Shown: one piece after another, positions 6,238 through 13,951 of the stretch
Layout: the number at the start of each line of letters is the position of its first letter
Position numbering within the stretch: position 1 is the stretch's first letter
Origin: DATGFB01 sp032160545
GTDB taxonomy: Bacteria; Actinomycetota; Actinomycetes; Mycobacteriales; Jatrophihabitantaceae
Reading direction: 5' to 3'
Assembly: GCA_032160545.1 (NCBI GenBank)
Contig: JAVHVN010000133.1
Location: forward strand, 1 to 22,415
Length of the DNA stretch: 22,415 nucleotides
Made by a program: the position numbers and the translations under genes
Notes under the pieces: generated by a model
Seen by the model: only the letters and a program-made list of their open reading frames with translations
Database searches by the model: none
What the model was told of the DNA's origin: nothing

Positions 6238-7218
6238 ATGCGCGCCGTGGTGGTCGACGAGCCAGGTGGACCCGAGGTCATGCAGGTTCGTGAGGTCCCC
6301 GACCCCGAGCCGAAGCCGAACGAGGTGCTCGTGCGGGTCGCTGCCACCGCGGTCAACCGAGCCGACCTGCTGCAGCGCCAGGGCAACTACCCGCCACCGG
6401 CCGGCGCCGCTCCGTACCTCGGCCTGGAGGTCTCCGGGACGATCGCCGAGCTCGGTGCCGATGTCGCCGGATGGGCGGTCGGCGACCAGGTCTGCGCCCT
6501 GCTCACCGGCGGCGGCTATGCCGAATTGGCGACCGTGCCCGTCGGGCAGTTGATGCGGGTCCCCGCGAACCTGTCGGTCGTCGACGCGGCCGCGCTGCCC
6601 GAGGCGACCTGCACCGTGTGGTCCATGGTGTTCGGCGCTGGACGCCTGCAGCCGGGCGAGATGCTGCTCGTGCACGGCGGCACGAGCGGCATCGGGACGA
6701 CCGCGATCCAGGTCGCCGTCGCGCGCGGCGCGCGTGTGATCGCGACCGCGGGCACCCCACGCAAGGTCGGCATCTGCCGTGAGCTCGGCGCCGAGGTCGC
6801 GATCAACTACCGCGACGAGATCTTCGACGACCGGGTGCTGGCCGTGACGGGCGGAGCCGGCGTCGACGTCGTGCTCGACAACATGGGCGCGGCGTACCTG
6901 CCGCGCAACATCCGCTCGCTCGGCATCGGTGGCCGGCTCATCGGGCTCGGCATGCAGGGCGGCCGGAAGGGCGAGCTGGACCTCGGCGCCGTCCTTTCGA
7001 AGCGGCTGACGATCCATGCGGCCGGCCTGCGCGCCCGTCCCGCCGAGCAGAAGGCAATCATCGTCGCCGAGACAGAACACGCGGTGTGGCCGCTGATCGA
7101 GTCCGGTGAGTTCCGGCCGATCATCGATCGCATCCTGAACCTCGATGACGTCATCGAGGCCCACCGGCTGGTCGAGTCCAGCGAGCACATCGGCAAGGTG
7201 CTGCTGCGGGTGCAGTGA
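6238..7218 (+). CDS. NAD(P)H:quinone oxidoreductase, PIG3-type zinc-free MDR
   Basis: A 326-residue medium-chain reductase without the zinc ligands of alcohol dehydrogenases. It should reduce quinones or reactive enones with NADPH in the cytoplasm. The N-terminal catalytic domain shows NRADLLQRQGNYPPP and YLGLEVSGTI, the hallmark of the PIG3 (TP53I3) subgroup. The Rossmann motif HGGTSGIGTTAIQVA marks the nucleotide site, and the protein ends in the usual GKVLLR context. It is divergent from hutH and shares the intergenic palindrome with it. In Mycobacterium tuberculosis, as I recall, an oxidoreductase of this type also sits next to an aminotransferase-like gene close to bpa, so the linkage with the next two loci may be conserved. 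The physiological substrate is unknown. Confidence 0.93.
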   Translation: MRAVVVDEPGGPEVMQVREVPDPEPKPNEVLVRVAATAVNRADLLQRQGNYPPPAGAAPYLGLEVSGTIAELGADVAGWAVGDQVCALLTGGGYAELATVPVGQLMRVPANLSVVDAAALPEATCTVWSMVFGAGRLQPGEMLLVHGGTSGIGTTAIQVAVARGARVIATAGTPRKVGICRELGAEVAINYRDEIFDDRVLAVTGGAGVDVVLDNMGAAYLPRNIRSLGIGGRLIGLGMQGGRKGELDLGAVLSKRLTIHAAGLRARPAEQKAIIVAETEHAVWPLIESGEFRPIIDRILNLDDVIEAHRLVESSEHIGKVLLRVQ

Positions 7219-7220
7219 CT

Positions 7221-7234
7221 GCTCGGCGCCGAGC
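7221..7234. terminator. Bidirectional terminator-like palindrome
   Basis: GCTCGGCGCCGAGC is a perfect 14-bp palindrome lying between the convergent stop codons of the quinone oxidoreductase and the aminotransferase-like gene. As RNA it gives a 5-bp stem with a GCGC loop from either strand. There is no T-tract. Confidence 0.4.
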
Positions 7235-7240
7235 CCGGCG

Positions 7241-8443
7241 TCACCCGAGGAGGTCGGCCAGCGCCGTGAGCAGCTGGTCGACCTCCTTCGCTGCTGTGTA
7301 GGGCATCAGGCCGACGAACACCGCGCCGCCGAGCTCGTCGGCCCCGAACGCCTGCAGCACCTGGCTCGACCCGCTGCGACCGGTCCACACCGACACACCG
7401 CGGCGTCGCAGCTGCTCGCCGACCTGCGCCGGAGTGGATCCGCCGACGGTGAACGCCGCCATCGGCAGCCGGCGCGGACCGGCGCCGAGCACGGTCACCT
7501 GCTCGAGCGCGCGCAGCCCGTCCTCGAGCCTGGCGAACAGCCGGCGCTCGTAGTCGCCCGCCTGGCTGAGCGACGTGATCAGCCGGTCCCGGCGCGTTCC
7601 GGTCTCGGGCTGGGCCAGATCGGCCAGATGGTCGACGGCCGCGGTGAGTCCGTCCATGACCTCGACCGGAAGCGCGCCCACCTCGAACCGCTCGGGCACC
7701 GGCCGGTCGGGTTCGCCGTCCAGTTCGTGCAGCAGGCCGGGGCGCGTGACGGCCGCCGCGACGTTGGGGCCGCCGAAGGACGGGGCCGACAGCAGCAGGA
7801 CATCCGCGCCGAGTTCGTCGAGATCGATGGCGAGGTGGGGGATCGCCGACCCGGCGTCGACCACCACCAGCGCCCCGTACCGGTGCGCGATGTCGGCGAT
7901 CGCCCGGACGTCCGGCACCGCGCCCGTCGCCGGGTTTCCCAGCGGGATCGTGACCACCCGGGTCCGCTTGCCGATCAACCGCTCGTACTGCCAGGTCGGC
8001 AACGCGCCGGTGTCGAGGTCGACCTCGGCCCACTGCACCACGCCGCCCGCGTCACGCGCAGCCCGCAACCAGGGCGCGATGACGTCGTCGGCATCGAGCC
8101 GGCTCAGCACCACCTCGTCACCCAGTTGCCAATCGCGAGAGAACAGCCAGGCGAAGCGCAGCACCAGAGCGGCGGCGTTCGGGCCGAGCACCACCGACTC
8201 AGGTTTGGCCCCCACCAGGTCGCCCAGCGCCCGGCGGGCGTCCAGGACCGACTCGGCGGCGCGCCGTGAGCGCGGCGAGTTCGATCCCGGCTGGGTGGGG
8301 GACGACCGCAGCGTCGCGATTATGGCCCGGATCACCGACTCGGGCAGTAACGGGCTGAACGATCCGTCCAGGTGCGCGGTGCCCGACCCGAGGGTCGGAT
8401 ACAGTCCGCGCACCCGCGCGAGGTCGAAGCTGAGCACGGGCAT
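7241..8443 (-). CDS. Class-V aminotransferase-fold protein lacking the PLP lysine (probable pseudo-enzyme)
   Basis: A 400-residue protein of the cysteine-desulfurase-like family (fold type I). The overall framework is intact: HLDGSFSPLLPESVI near the N-terminus, LGPN at 87-90, IAPW at 122-125, VVVDAGSAIPH at 193-203 with the PLP-ring aspartate Asp196, and SAPSFGGP at 219-226. Several functional positions are changed. Where SufS-type enzymes have S-x-H-K-x-x-G-P, this has Ser219-Ala-Pro-Ser222, so the Schiff-base lysine is Ser. The His of the HAN-x-x-PW motif is Ala, and the Gln/His after the PLP aspartate is Ser199. Only three lysines exist (80, 159 and one near the C-terminus), none in the active site. 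It likely cannot do PLP chemistry; a binding or regulatory role is inferred. The ATG at 8443 has AGGAAG 9 bases upstream. It is divergent from bpa. Confidence 0.88.
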   Translation of the reverse strand: MPVLSFDLARVRGLYPTLGSGTAHLDGSFSPLLPESVIRAIIATLRSSPTQPGSNSPRSRRAAESVLDARRALGDLVGAKPESVVLGPNAAALVLRFAWLFSRDWQLGDEVVLSRLDADDVIAPWLRAARDAGGVVQWAEVDLDTGALPTWQYERLIGKRTRVVTIPLGNPATGAVPDVRAIADIAHRYGALVVVDAGSAIPHLAIDLDELGADVLLLSAPSFGGPNVAAAVTRPGLLHELDGEPDRPVPERFEVGALPVEVMDGLTAAVDHLADLAQPETGTRRDRLITSLSQAGDYERRLFARLEDGLRALEQVTVLGAGPRRLPMAAFTVGGSTPAQVGEQLRRRGVSVWTGRSGSSQVLQAFGADELGGAVFVGLMPYTAAKEVDQLLTALADLLG

Positions 8444-8509
8444 TGGCGTCTACTTCCTGAGGCAGCTATTGCCCCGGGGGTAGTGGTGCGAGGGTCATCC
8501 GCTCTGGGG

Positions 8510-8515
8510 AAGACT
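8510..8515 (+). promoter_or_regulatory. -10-like AAGACT before bpa
   Basis: AAGACT ends 6 bases before the bpa GTG. A GGGGAAG run overlapping it could instead be a distant Shine-Dalgarno, so leaderless initiation is possible but not certain. Confidence 0.3.
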
Positions 8516-8521
8516 GAACGG

Positions 8522-9115
8522 GTGACCGATTCCTCTCGTTACTCCGAACCGCCGTCCGACCCGCGGGACGAGTCCGCAAGCGCGGAACTCGCTCCGACGC
8601 CCGATCCCGGCACGAACGACGGCAATGACGGTGACGAGATTACGGGCATGGTCGAACAGCCGGCCAAGGTGATGCGGATCGGCACGATGATCAAGCAGTT
8701 GCTCGAGGAGGTGCGGGCCGCGCCGCTCGACGAGGCCGGCCGCCAGCGGCTGCGCGAGATCCACGAATCGTCGATCCACGAGCTCGAGGCGGGGCTGTCT
8801 CAGGAGCTGCGCGACGAACTCGAGCGGCTGACCCTGCCCTTCGGCGACGGCGTGCCCTCCGAGGCGGAACTGCGCATCGCCCAGGCCCAGCTGGTCGGCT
8901 GGCTCGAAGGCTTGTTCCACGGCATCCAGACCGCTCTCTTCGCGCAGCAGATGGCCGCGCGAGCCCAGCTCGAGCAGATGCGCGGCCGCGCCCTGCCCGG
9001 CGCTCCCGGCGACCAGATGATCGTCGGCCCCAATGGGCAGCTGGTCATGCCGCGCGGCGCCCGGTTCGGCGAGCCCGAGGCCCAGGGCGGGCAGGGCACC
9101 GGGCAGTACCTGTAG
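8522..9115 (+). CDS. bpa: Bacterial proteasome activator Bpa/PafE
   Basis: A 197-residue homologue of mycobacterial Bpa (PafE, Rv3780), the ATP-independent ring that docks on the 20S proteasome and opens its gate for unfolded substrates. The conserved helical core starts at VEQPAKVMRIGTMIKQLLEE (about 44-63) and continues through LTLPFGDG and LRIAQAQLVGWLEGLFHGIQ (start about 117) and ALFAQQMAARAQL. The protein ends in Gly-Gln-Tyr-Leu, the tail that inserts into proteasome alpha-subunit pockets. The first 43 residues are acidic and Pro/Asp-rich, probably disordered, and there is a Gly/Pro-rich linker (about 158-193) before the tail. The GTG at 8522 is the start; upstream sequence lacks family similarity. 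The stop TAG shares its G with the GTG of the next gene, so the two are translationally coupled. Proteasome subunit genes are not in the window. Confidence 0.95.
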   Translation: MTDSSRYSEPPSDPRDESASAELAPTPDPGTNDGNDGDEITGMVEQPAKVMRIGTMIKQLLEEVRAAPLDEAGRQRLREIHESSIHELEAGLSQELRDELERLTLPFGDGVPSEAELRIAQAQLVGWLEGLFHGIQTALFAQQMAARAQLEQMRGRALPGAPGDQMIVGPNGQLVMPRGARFGEPEAQGGQGTGQYL

Positions 9116-10578
9116 TGCCCAACTTCGTCCGGGACGTCCTCGCACGGCGGCCGGCCGACACGCTCGCCGCCGTCGCCGAGGACGCCGATGGGGTCCGTCG
9201 CGACTGGACGTTCGGTGAGCTGCTCGCCTCCTCCGCCGCGGTGGCGGGCGCCCTGCGGGAGCGCGGCGTGGACCGCGGCACCGTGGTGCTGACCCTCGTC
9301 GGCAACCGCATCGAGTACGTCCTCACCGTGCTCGCCTGCCTGCGCATCGGCGCCGTCGCGCTGCCGTGCAGCGAGCAGTTGCGTCCCAAGGACCTCGAGC
9401 TGCGGCTGCGCCGGGCGTCCGTCCGCGCCGTGGTCTGTGACAAGCGCAACCGGGCGGTGCTCGACGCCGCGATGCCGGACTGCCCGGTGCTGACCGTCCC
9501 CGACGACGCGCTGCTCGGCGCCGGCCTCGAGCCCGGGTACGCCGAACTTGGCCCGCTCGACCCCGCCTTCGTCCTGTTCACGTCGGGGACGAGCGGCGAA
9601 CCGAAGCTGGTCGCGCACGGTCAGCGCTACGTGTGGGGCCAGGACCTGCAGGCGGCGAACTGGATGGCCGCCCGTCCGGGTGAGCTGGTCTGGTCGACGG
9701 CGGCGCCCGGCTGGTCGAAGTCGGCGCGCAACAGCTTCCTCGCGCCGTGGCTGTGCGGCTCGGCCGCCCTCGTGCAGGACCGGCGCTTCGACCCGGCCGA
9801 GCGGCTGCGCACGATCCGCCGGCACGAGGTGGGCGTGCTGTGCATGGCGCCGACCGAGTACCGCCTGATCGCCGCGGCCGGCCCGGTGCGCGACGTCGCG
9901 TCCCTGCGCCGGCTCGTCACCGCGGGCGAGGCCCTGGGCACCGCGGTCGTCGAGGCCTGGCAGCGGGACACCGGCCTGGTCATCGCGGACGGCTACGGCC
10001 AGACCGAGACCGGGCACCTCGCCGGCGTCCGTCCGGGTGAGGTCGCACCGCCTGGATCGATGGGACGCCCGCTGCCCGGCGTGTGCGTCGAGATCGTCGA
10101 CGGTGAGCTGTGCGTCGACCACACCACGGTGCCGACGTTCTTCCTCGGCTATGACGGCCGGCCCGGGCCCTCCGCCGGCCAGCTGTGGCATACCGGCGAC
10201 CTCGTGCGGCAGGACGCCGAGGGCTGGCTCTACTTCGAGTCCCGCGCCGACGACGTCATCCTCAGCTCGGGGTATCGGATCGGCCCGGCGGAGGTCGAGG
10301 CGACGCTGCAGCGGCATCCGGCGGTGCGCGAGGTCGCCGTCATCGGGTTGCCCGACGACACCCGGGGCGAGGTCGTCACGGCGCTGGTCGTCCTGCGGGA
10401 CGGGCACGCCGCCTCGGCCGCCCTGGTCGCCGAACTGCAGGAGCATGCGAAGCGCGAGACGGCGCCGTACAAGTACCCGCGCGAGGTCCGCTTCGTCGAC
10501 ACGCTGCCCAAGACGCACAGCGGCAAGATCTCGCGCTCGGCCCTCAGAGCCGGAATCAGGACAGCAGGGACTCGATGA
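9115..10578 (+). CDS. Acyl-CoA synthetase / AMP-dependent ligase
   Basis: A 487-residue ANL-superfamily enzyme that activates a carboxylic acid with ATP to an acyl-AMP and then to a CoA thioester. The P-loop TSGTSGEPK covers residues 156-164, the A5 motif GYGQTETG 293-300, the hinge region lies around WLYFESRADDVILSSGYRIGP, and the catalytic lysine is Lys471 in PKTHSGKISR. The middle segment (APGWSKSARNSFLAPWLCGS) resembles medium-chain acyl-CoA synthetases, so a medium-chain or aromatic acid is a guess. The start GTG overlaps the bpa stop by one base (TAGTG); there is no separate promoter. Its last 23 bases overlap the end of the convergent HAD gene on the opposite strand. Why an acyl-CoA ligase should be coupled to a proteasome activator is not obvious. 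Confidence 0.92.
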   Translation: MPNFVRDVLARRPADTLAAVAEDADGVRRDWTFGELLASSAAVAGALRERGVDRGTVVLTLVGNRIEYVLTVLACLRIGAVALPCSEQLRPKDLELRLRRASVRAVVCDKRNRAVLDAAMPDCPVLTVPDDALLGAGLEPGYAELGPLDPAFVLFTSGTSGEPKLVAHGQRYVWGQDLQAANWMAARPGELVWSTAAPGWSKSARNSFLAPWLCGSAALVQDRRFDPAERLRTIRRHEVGVLCMAPTEYRLIAAAGPVRDVASLRRLVTAGEALGTAVVEAWQRDTGLVIADGYGQTETGHLAGVRPGEVAPPGSMGRPLPGVCVEIVDGELCVDHTTVPTFFLGYDGRPGPSAGQLWHTGDLVRQDAEGWLYFESRADDVILSSGYRIGPAEVEATLQRHPAVREVAVIGLPDDTRGEVVTALVVLRDGHAASAALVAELQEHAKRETAPYKYPREVRFVDTLPKTHSGKISRSALRAGIRTAGTR

Positions 10579-11374
10579 GCTCGGCGACGGCGTCGTCGTC
10601 GTTGCTGCCGACCACGGCGTCGGCCGCGGCCTGGACGGCAGGGTGCGCATTGGCCACGGCGTACGAGCGGCCCGCCCACTGCAGCATCGGAATGTCGTTC
10701 GGCATGTCTCCCACGGCGACGATCTCGTCCGGGGTGATGCCGTGTCCCGCGGCGATCTGCGCCAGGCCGCTCGCCTTGGTGACCCCTGGGGCCGCGATCT
10801 CGAGCAGCCCGATGCGCGACGAGTGGGTGACCGTCGCGCGACCGGCGAGCAGCCGCTCGACCGTCGTCAGGAACTCGTCGACGTCGGCGCCGCGGTCCTT
10901 CGCGAGCAGCTTCACCGCCGGCCGCGCCAGCACCGCGTCGAGCGTCGCGACCAGCGGGGGCGGCAGCGGCCTGCCCCGGCTGTCCGCCTTCGGGTTGATG
11001 GCCCAGTCGTGGACGTACCCGGGCTCGGCCCCGAAGCCGTCGCCGTACTCGGCGGCGAAGACGGTCGCCGGGAAGGCCGCGCGCAGCTCGGCGGCGATGG
11101 TGGCGAGCGCGTCTGGCTGCAGCGGGTGCGACGAGAGGATCGTCTCGCTCTCGAGGTCGTACAGCACCGCCCCGTTCGCCGCGACGGCGACGCCCATGTG
11201 CCCGGTGCTCTCGGCGACCTCGTGCAGCCACCGCGGCGGCCGTCCGGTGACGAACGCGACGAGCAGGCCGGCGCCCGTCGCCGCCCGCAGCGCCGCCCGG
11301 GTGCGCGCCGAGACGGTGTTGTCGCTGTGCAGCAGCGTCCCGTCGAGGTCGCTCGCCACCATCCGGATCGTCAC
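10556..11374 (-). CDS. HAD-superfamily Cof-type phosphatase
   Basis: A 272-residue haloacid-dehalogenase-like hydrolase with a C2B-type cap, the Cof/sugar-phosphatase group. Motif I is SDLDGTLL with the nucleophile Asp9 and acid/base Asp11, motif II is Thr43 in FVTGRPP, motif III is Lys200 in GVTKASGL, and motif IV is GDMPNDIPML with Asp223 and Asp227. All catalytic residues are present. Substrates of this class are small phosphates such as sugar phosphates, FMN or nucleotides, and cannot be told from sequence. GTG at 11374 is the start because it forms a GTGA overlap with the serS stop; an ATG four codons later is less likely. Pairing with serS recurs in actinobacteria as far as I recall. 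The 3' end overlaps the convergent acyl-CoA synthetase gene by 23 bases. Confidence 0.92.
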   Translation of the reverse strand: MTIRMVASDLDGTLLHSDNTVSARTRAALRAATGAGLLVAFVTGRPPRWLHEVAESTGHMGVAVAANGAVLYDLESETILSSHPLQPDALATIAAELRAAFPATVFAAEYGDGFGAEPGYVHDWAINPKADSRGRPLPPPLVATLDAVLARPAVKLLAKDRGADVDEFLTTVERLLAGRATVTHSSRIGLLEIAAPGVTKASGLAQIAAGHGITPDEIVAVGDMPNDIPMLQWAGRSYAVANAHPAVQAAADAVVGSNDDDAVAELIESLLS

Positions 11375-12630
11375 GCCGGGGTGAGCACCTCCCGGCCACC
11401 GAGCCACGGCCGCAGGGCGACCGGCACGTACACCGACCCGTCCGGCTGCTGATGGTGGTCGAGCAGGCAGGCGATCGTCCGAGCGACGGCGCACAGCGTG
11501 CCATTCAGCGTCGCGACCGGTTCGTTGCCGGACTCGCCGCGGGTGCGGATGTTCAGCCGTCGTGCCTGGAACGTCGTGCAGTTCGAGGTGGACGTCAGCT
11601 CGCGGTAGGTGCCCTGTGAGGGGAACCACGCCTCGATGTCGAACTTGCGCGCGGCGGACGACCCGAGGTCACCGGCCGCGACGTCGATGACGCGGTACGC
11701 GAACTCGAGCTTGTCCATGAACTCCCGCTCCCACGCGAGCAGGCGCCGGTGTTCGTCGGCCGCGTCGCCGGTGCGGACGTAGGAGAACATCTCGACCTTG
11801 TCGAACCAGTGCACCCGGATGATCCCGCGGGTGTCCTTGCCGTACGAACCGGCCTCGCGACGGAAGCACGACGAGAAGCCGGCATACCGCAGCGGCAGGT
11901 CGCCCGGGTCGAGGATCTCGTCGGAGTGGTAGCCGGCCAGGGCCACCTCGGACGTCCCCACGAGGTACAGGTCGTCGTCGGCGAGGCGGTACACCTCCGA
12001 TGCGTGCGCGCCGAGGAAACCGGTGCCCTCCATGATCTCGGGCTTGACCAGCGCGGGCGCGACGATGGGGACGAACCCGGCCGCGGTGGCCTGCTGCATC
12101 GCCAGGTTGACGAGCGCGAACTCGAGCTGCGCACCGACGCCGGTGAGGAAGTAGAACCGGGCACCGCTGACCTTCGCGCCGCGCTCGGTGTCGATGGCGC
12201 GCAGGGCGGCGCCGATCTCGGTGTGGTCGCGAGGGTTCTCGATCACAGGCGGCGTGCCGACGACGTCGAGCGTGACGAAGTCGTCTTCGTCGCCGGGCGG
12301 CACACCGTCCTCGACGATGTTGGGCATCGCGAGCTGGCCGGCGCGCAGCGCCTCGTCGGTTTCGGCGAGTTCGGCCTCGGCGGCCTTGACCTCGTCCGCC
12401 AAATGCTTCGCTCGGGCGAGCAGCGCGGCCCGCTCGTCGGGGCCGGCCTGCGCGATCGAGCGTCCGAGGGTTTTCTGCTCGGCCCGCAGCGCATCGGTGC
12501 GGGCTACGGCCGCCCGCCGCGCGTCGTCGGCCGCGAGCAGCCGGTCGACGGCCGATTCGTCGGCGCCGCGGATGCGCTGAGACGCGCGCAGGCGGTCCGG
12601 GTCGTCCCGGGCCAGCTTGAGGTCTATCAC
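11371..12630 (-). CDS. serS: Seryl-tRNA synthetase
   Basis: Charges tRNA-Ser (and tRNA-Sec where present) with serine in the cytoplasm. At 419 residues it is standard for the bacterial enzyme. The N-terminal third is the antiparallel coiled-coil arm that grips the tRNA long variable loop. The class II core follows: the serine-binding TSE in LVGTSEVALAGYH, motif 2 around SSCFRREAGSYGKDTRG, and motif 3 with NGTLCAVART. The GTG at 12630 is the start. TAGCCT ends 6 bases upstream, inside the last codons of the preceding ATPase gene, which suggests its own leaderless promoter in addition to read-through from the transporter operon (4-base gap). It overlaps the HAD gene by GTGA. Confidence 0.97.
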   Translation of the reverse strand: MIDLKLARDDPDRLRASQRIRGADESAVDRLLAADDARRAAVARTDALRAEQKTLGRSIAQAGPDERAALLARAKHLADEVKAAEAELAETDEALRAGQLAMPNIVEDGVPPGDEDDFVTLDVVGTPPVIENPRDHTEIGAALRAIDTERGAKVSGARFYFLTGVGAQLEFALVNLAMQQATAAGFVPIVAPALVKPEIMEGTGFLGAHASEVYRLADDDLYLVGTSEVALAGYHSDEILDPGDLPLRYAGFSSCFRREAGSYGKDTRGIIRVHWFDKVEMFSYVRTGDAADEHRRLLAWEREFMDKLEFAYRVIDVAAGDLGSSAARKFDIEAWFPSQGTYRELTSTSNCTTFQARRLNIRTRGESGNEPVATLNGTLCAVARTIACLLDHHQQPDGSVYVPVALRPWLGGREVLTPA

Positions 12631-12634
12631 CCCG

Positions 12635-13951
12635 TCAGGCTACTGACGAGTGATCGGCCTTCTGCTCGTCGGGCGAGTGGTAGTGATGGCACGCGACCTC
12701 GACCGCGGACCCCACGACCGGCAGCAGTCGCGGCACCACCCGCTCGACGAACTCGATGCGGACGGCGCCGTTGTCGGCCGTCATGTCCCGGACCCCGCTC
12801 CACAGCGGCTCCTCCGGATGGTCGGCGCGCTCGCTCTCGAGCAGCTCGAGCAGTTCCGCGGCAGTGCCGGCGGCGGGCCGGACCACGGCGACCCCGGCCT
12901 CCCGCTCGACGGCCGCGAATCGGTCCGGGTCGCCGACGAGGCGCTCCTCGGCGAGGTACTGCGCGGGCTCGACGGTTGTCCAGCGCTGCTCGAGGATCAT
13001 CCGCAGGTCGCGCGTTTCCCAGCCGCACGGCGCGAACGACTCCGGGCAGCGCGGGTGGAACGGGCACCCGGCCGGCGGGTCGGCTGCGTCCGGCACCTCG
13101 CCGCGGGGCAGGTCGCGCGGCACACCCCGCGACGGATCGGGGTCGGGGATCGCTCGCAGCAGCGCCCTCGTGTAGGGGTGCCGCGGATTCTCGAAGATGT
13201 CGGCCGTCGGGCCGGTCTCGACGATGCGGCCGAGGTACATGATCGCGATCCGGTCGCAGAAGAACCGTGCGCTCGCCAGGTCGTGGGTGATGTAGACGAA
13301 CGTCAGCCCGAGGTCGCGGCGCAGCTCGTCGAGCAGGCCGAGGATCTTTGCGCGGACGCTCATGTCGAGCATCGAGATCGGCTCGTCCGCCACGAGCAGT
13401 TCAGGGCCGAGGGCGATGGCCCGCGCGATCACCGCACGCTGCTTCTGCCCGCCGGACAGCTCGCCGGGGAACTTGTCGACGAAGCGGGACGCCGGCGCGA
13501 GGCCGACGCGCTCGAGCGCGGCCGCGACCGCCTTGGGGCGCTCGGAACCAGGATGCAGCCCGTGGATGCGCAGCGCGTCGGAGATCGAGCGCCCCACCGT
13601 CATGGACGGGTTGAGCGAGGCGTGCGGGTCCTGGAACACCATCTGCAGCTCGCGGCGCAGCGGCCGCAGCTTCGACTCGGGCAGGCCGACGAGTTCCTGG
13701 CCGCGGTAGCGGATCGAGCCGCCGGTCGGCCGGACCAGGCCGAGCAGCGCCCGTCCCAACGTCGACTTGCCCGACCCGGACTCGCCGACCAGGCCGAGCA
13801 CCTCACCCTTGGCGAGCTCGATGTCCACCCCGTCGACGGCATGCACCGACCCGGACGAACTGCCGAGCAGGCGCGCGACGGCGTTCGTGCGCAGCGCGAA
13901 GTCGACGTGCAGGTCGGTGACGGAGACGAGCGGGTCAGGCTTCGTCGGCAA
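12635..13951 (-). CDS. Dipeptide/oligopeptide ABC transporter ATP-binding protein (DppF/OppF-like) with C-terminal insertion
   Basis: The second ATPase of the peptide importer, 438 residues against about 330-350 for typical DppF. Walker A is GESGSGKST (56-64), the signature LSGGQKQR, Walker B ends in LLVADEPISMLD, and the H-loop is YITHD. The C-terminal oligopeptide domain starts normally (GCPFHPRCPESFAPCGWE, from about 296) but the expected VACH comes about 110 residues later instead of 15-20. The extra segment is helical and acidic in places (AAELLELLESERADHPEEP). The start is a TTG at 13951 with AGGAGG 6 bases upstream; no ATG or GTG fits. It overlaps the preceding ATPase gene by 17 bases. 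Four bases separate its stop from serS. Confidence 0.92.
   Translation of the reverse strand: MPTKPDPLVSVTDLHVDFALRTNAVARLLGSSSGSVHAVDGVDIELAKGEVLGLVGESGSGKSTLGRALLGLVRPTGGSIRYRGQELVGLPESKLRPLRRELQMVFQDPHASLNPSMTVGRSISDALRIHGLHPGSERPKAVAAALERVGLAPASRFVDKFPGELSGGQKQRAVIARAIALGPELLVADEPISMLDMSVRAKILGLLDELRRDLGLTFVYITHDLASARFFCDRIAIMYLGRIVETGPTADIFENPRHPYTRALLRAIPDPDPSRGVPRDLPRGEVPDAADPPAGCPFHPRCPESFAPCGWETRDLRMILEQRWTTVEPAQYLAEERLVGDPDRFAAVEREAGVAVVRPAAGTAAELLELLESERADHPEEPLWSGVRDMTADNGAVRIEFVERVVPRLLPVVGSAVEVACHHYHSPDEQKADHSSVA
12637..12642 (-). promoter_or_regulatory. -10 element TAGCCT for serS inside the upstream stop codon
   Basis: On the minus strand TAGCCT lies within the final codons of the DppF-like gene (its last base is the T of that gene's TGA) and ends 6 bases before the serS GTG. 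No Shine-Dalgarno precedes serS. No good -35 is visible. Confidence 0.45.

Noticed and set aside
4563..6293. 576-residue plus-strand open frame opposite hutH
   Set aside because: Antisense to a full-length histidine ammonia-lyase; no domain, Arg-rich.
8800..10650. 616-residue minus-strand open frame opposite bpa and the acyl-CoA synthetase
   Set aside because: Both plus-strand genes have intact family motifs and coupled start/stop codons; the antisense frame has none.
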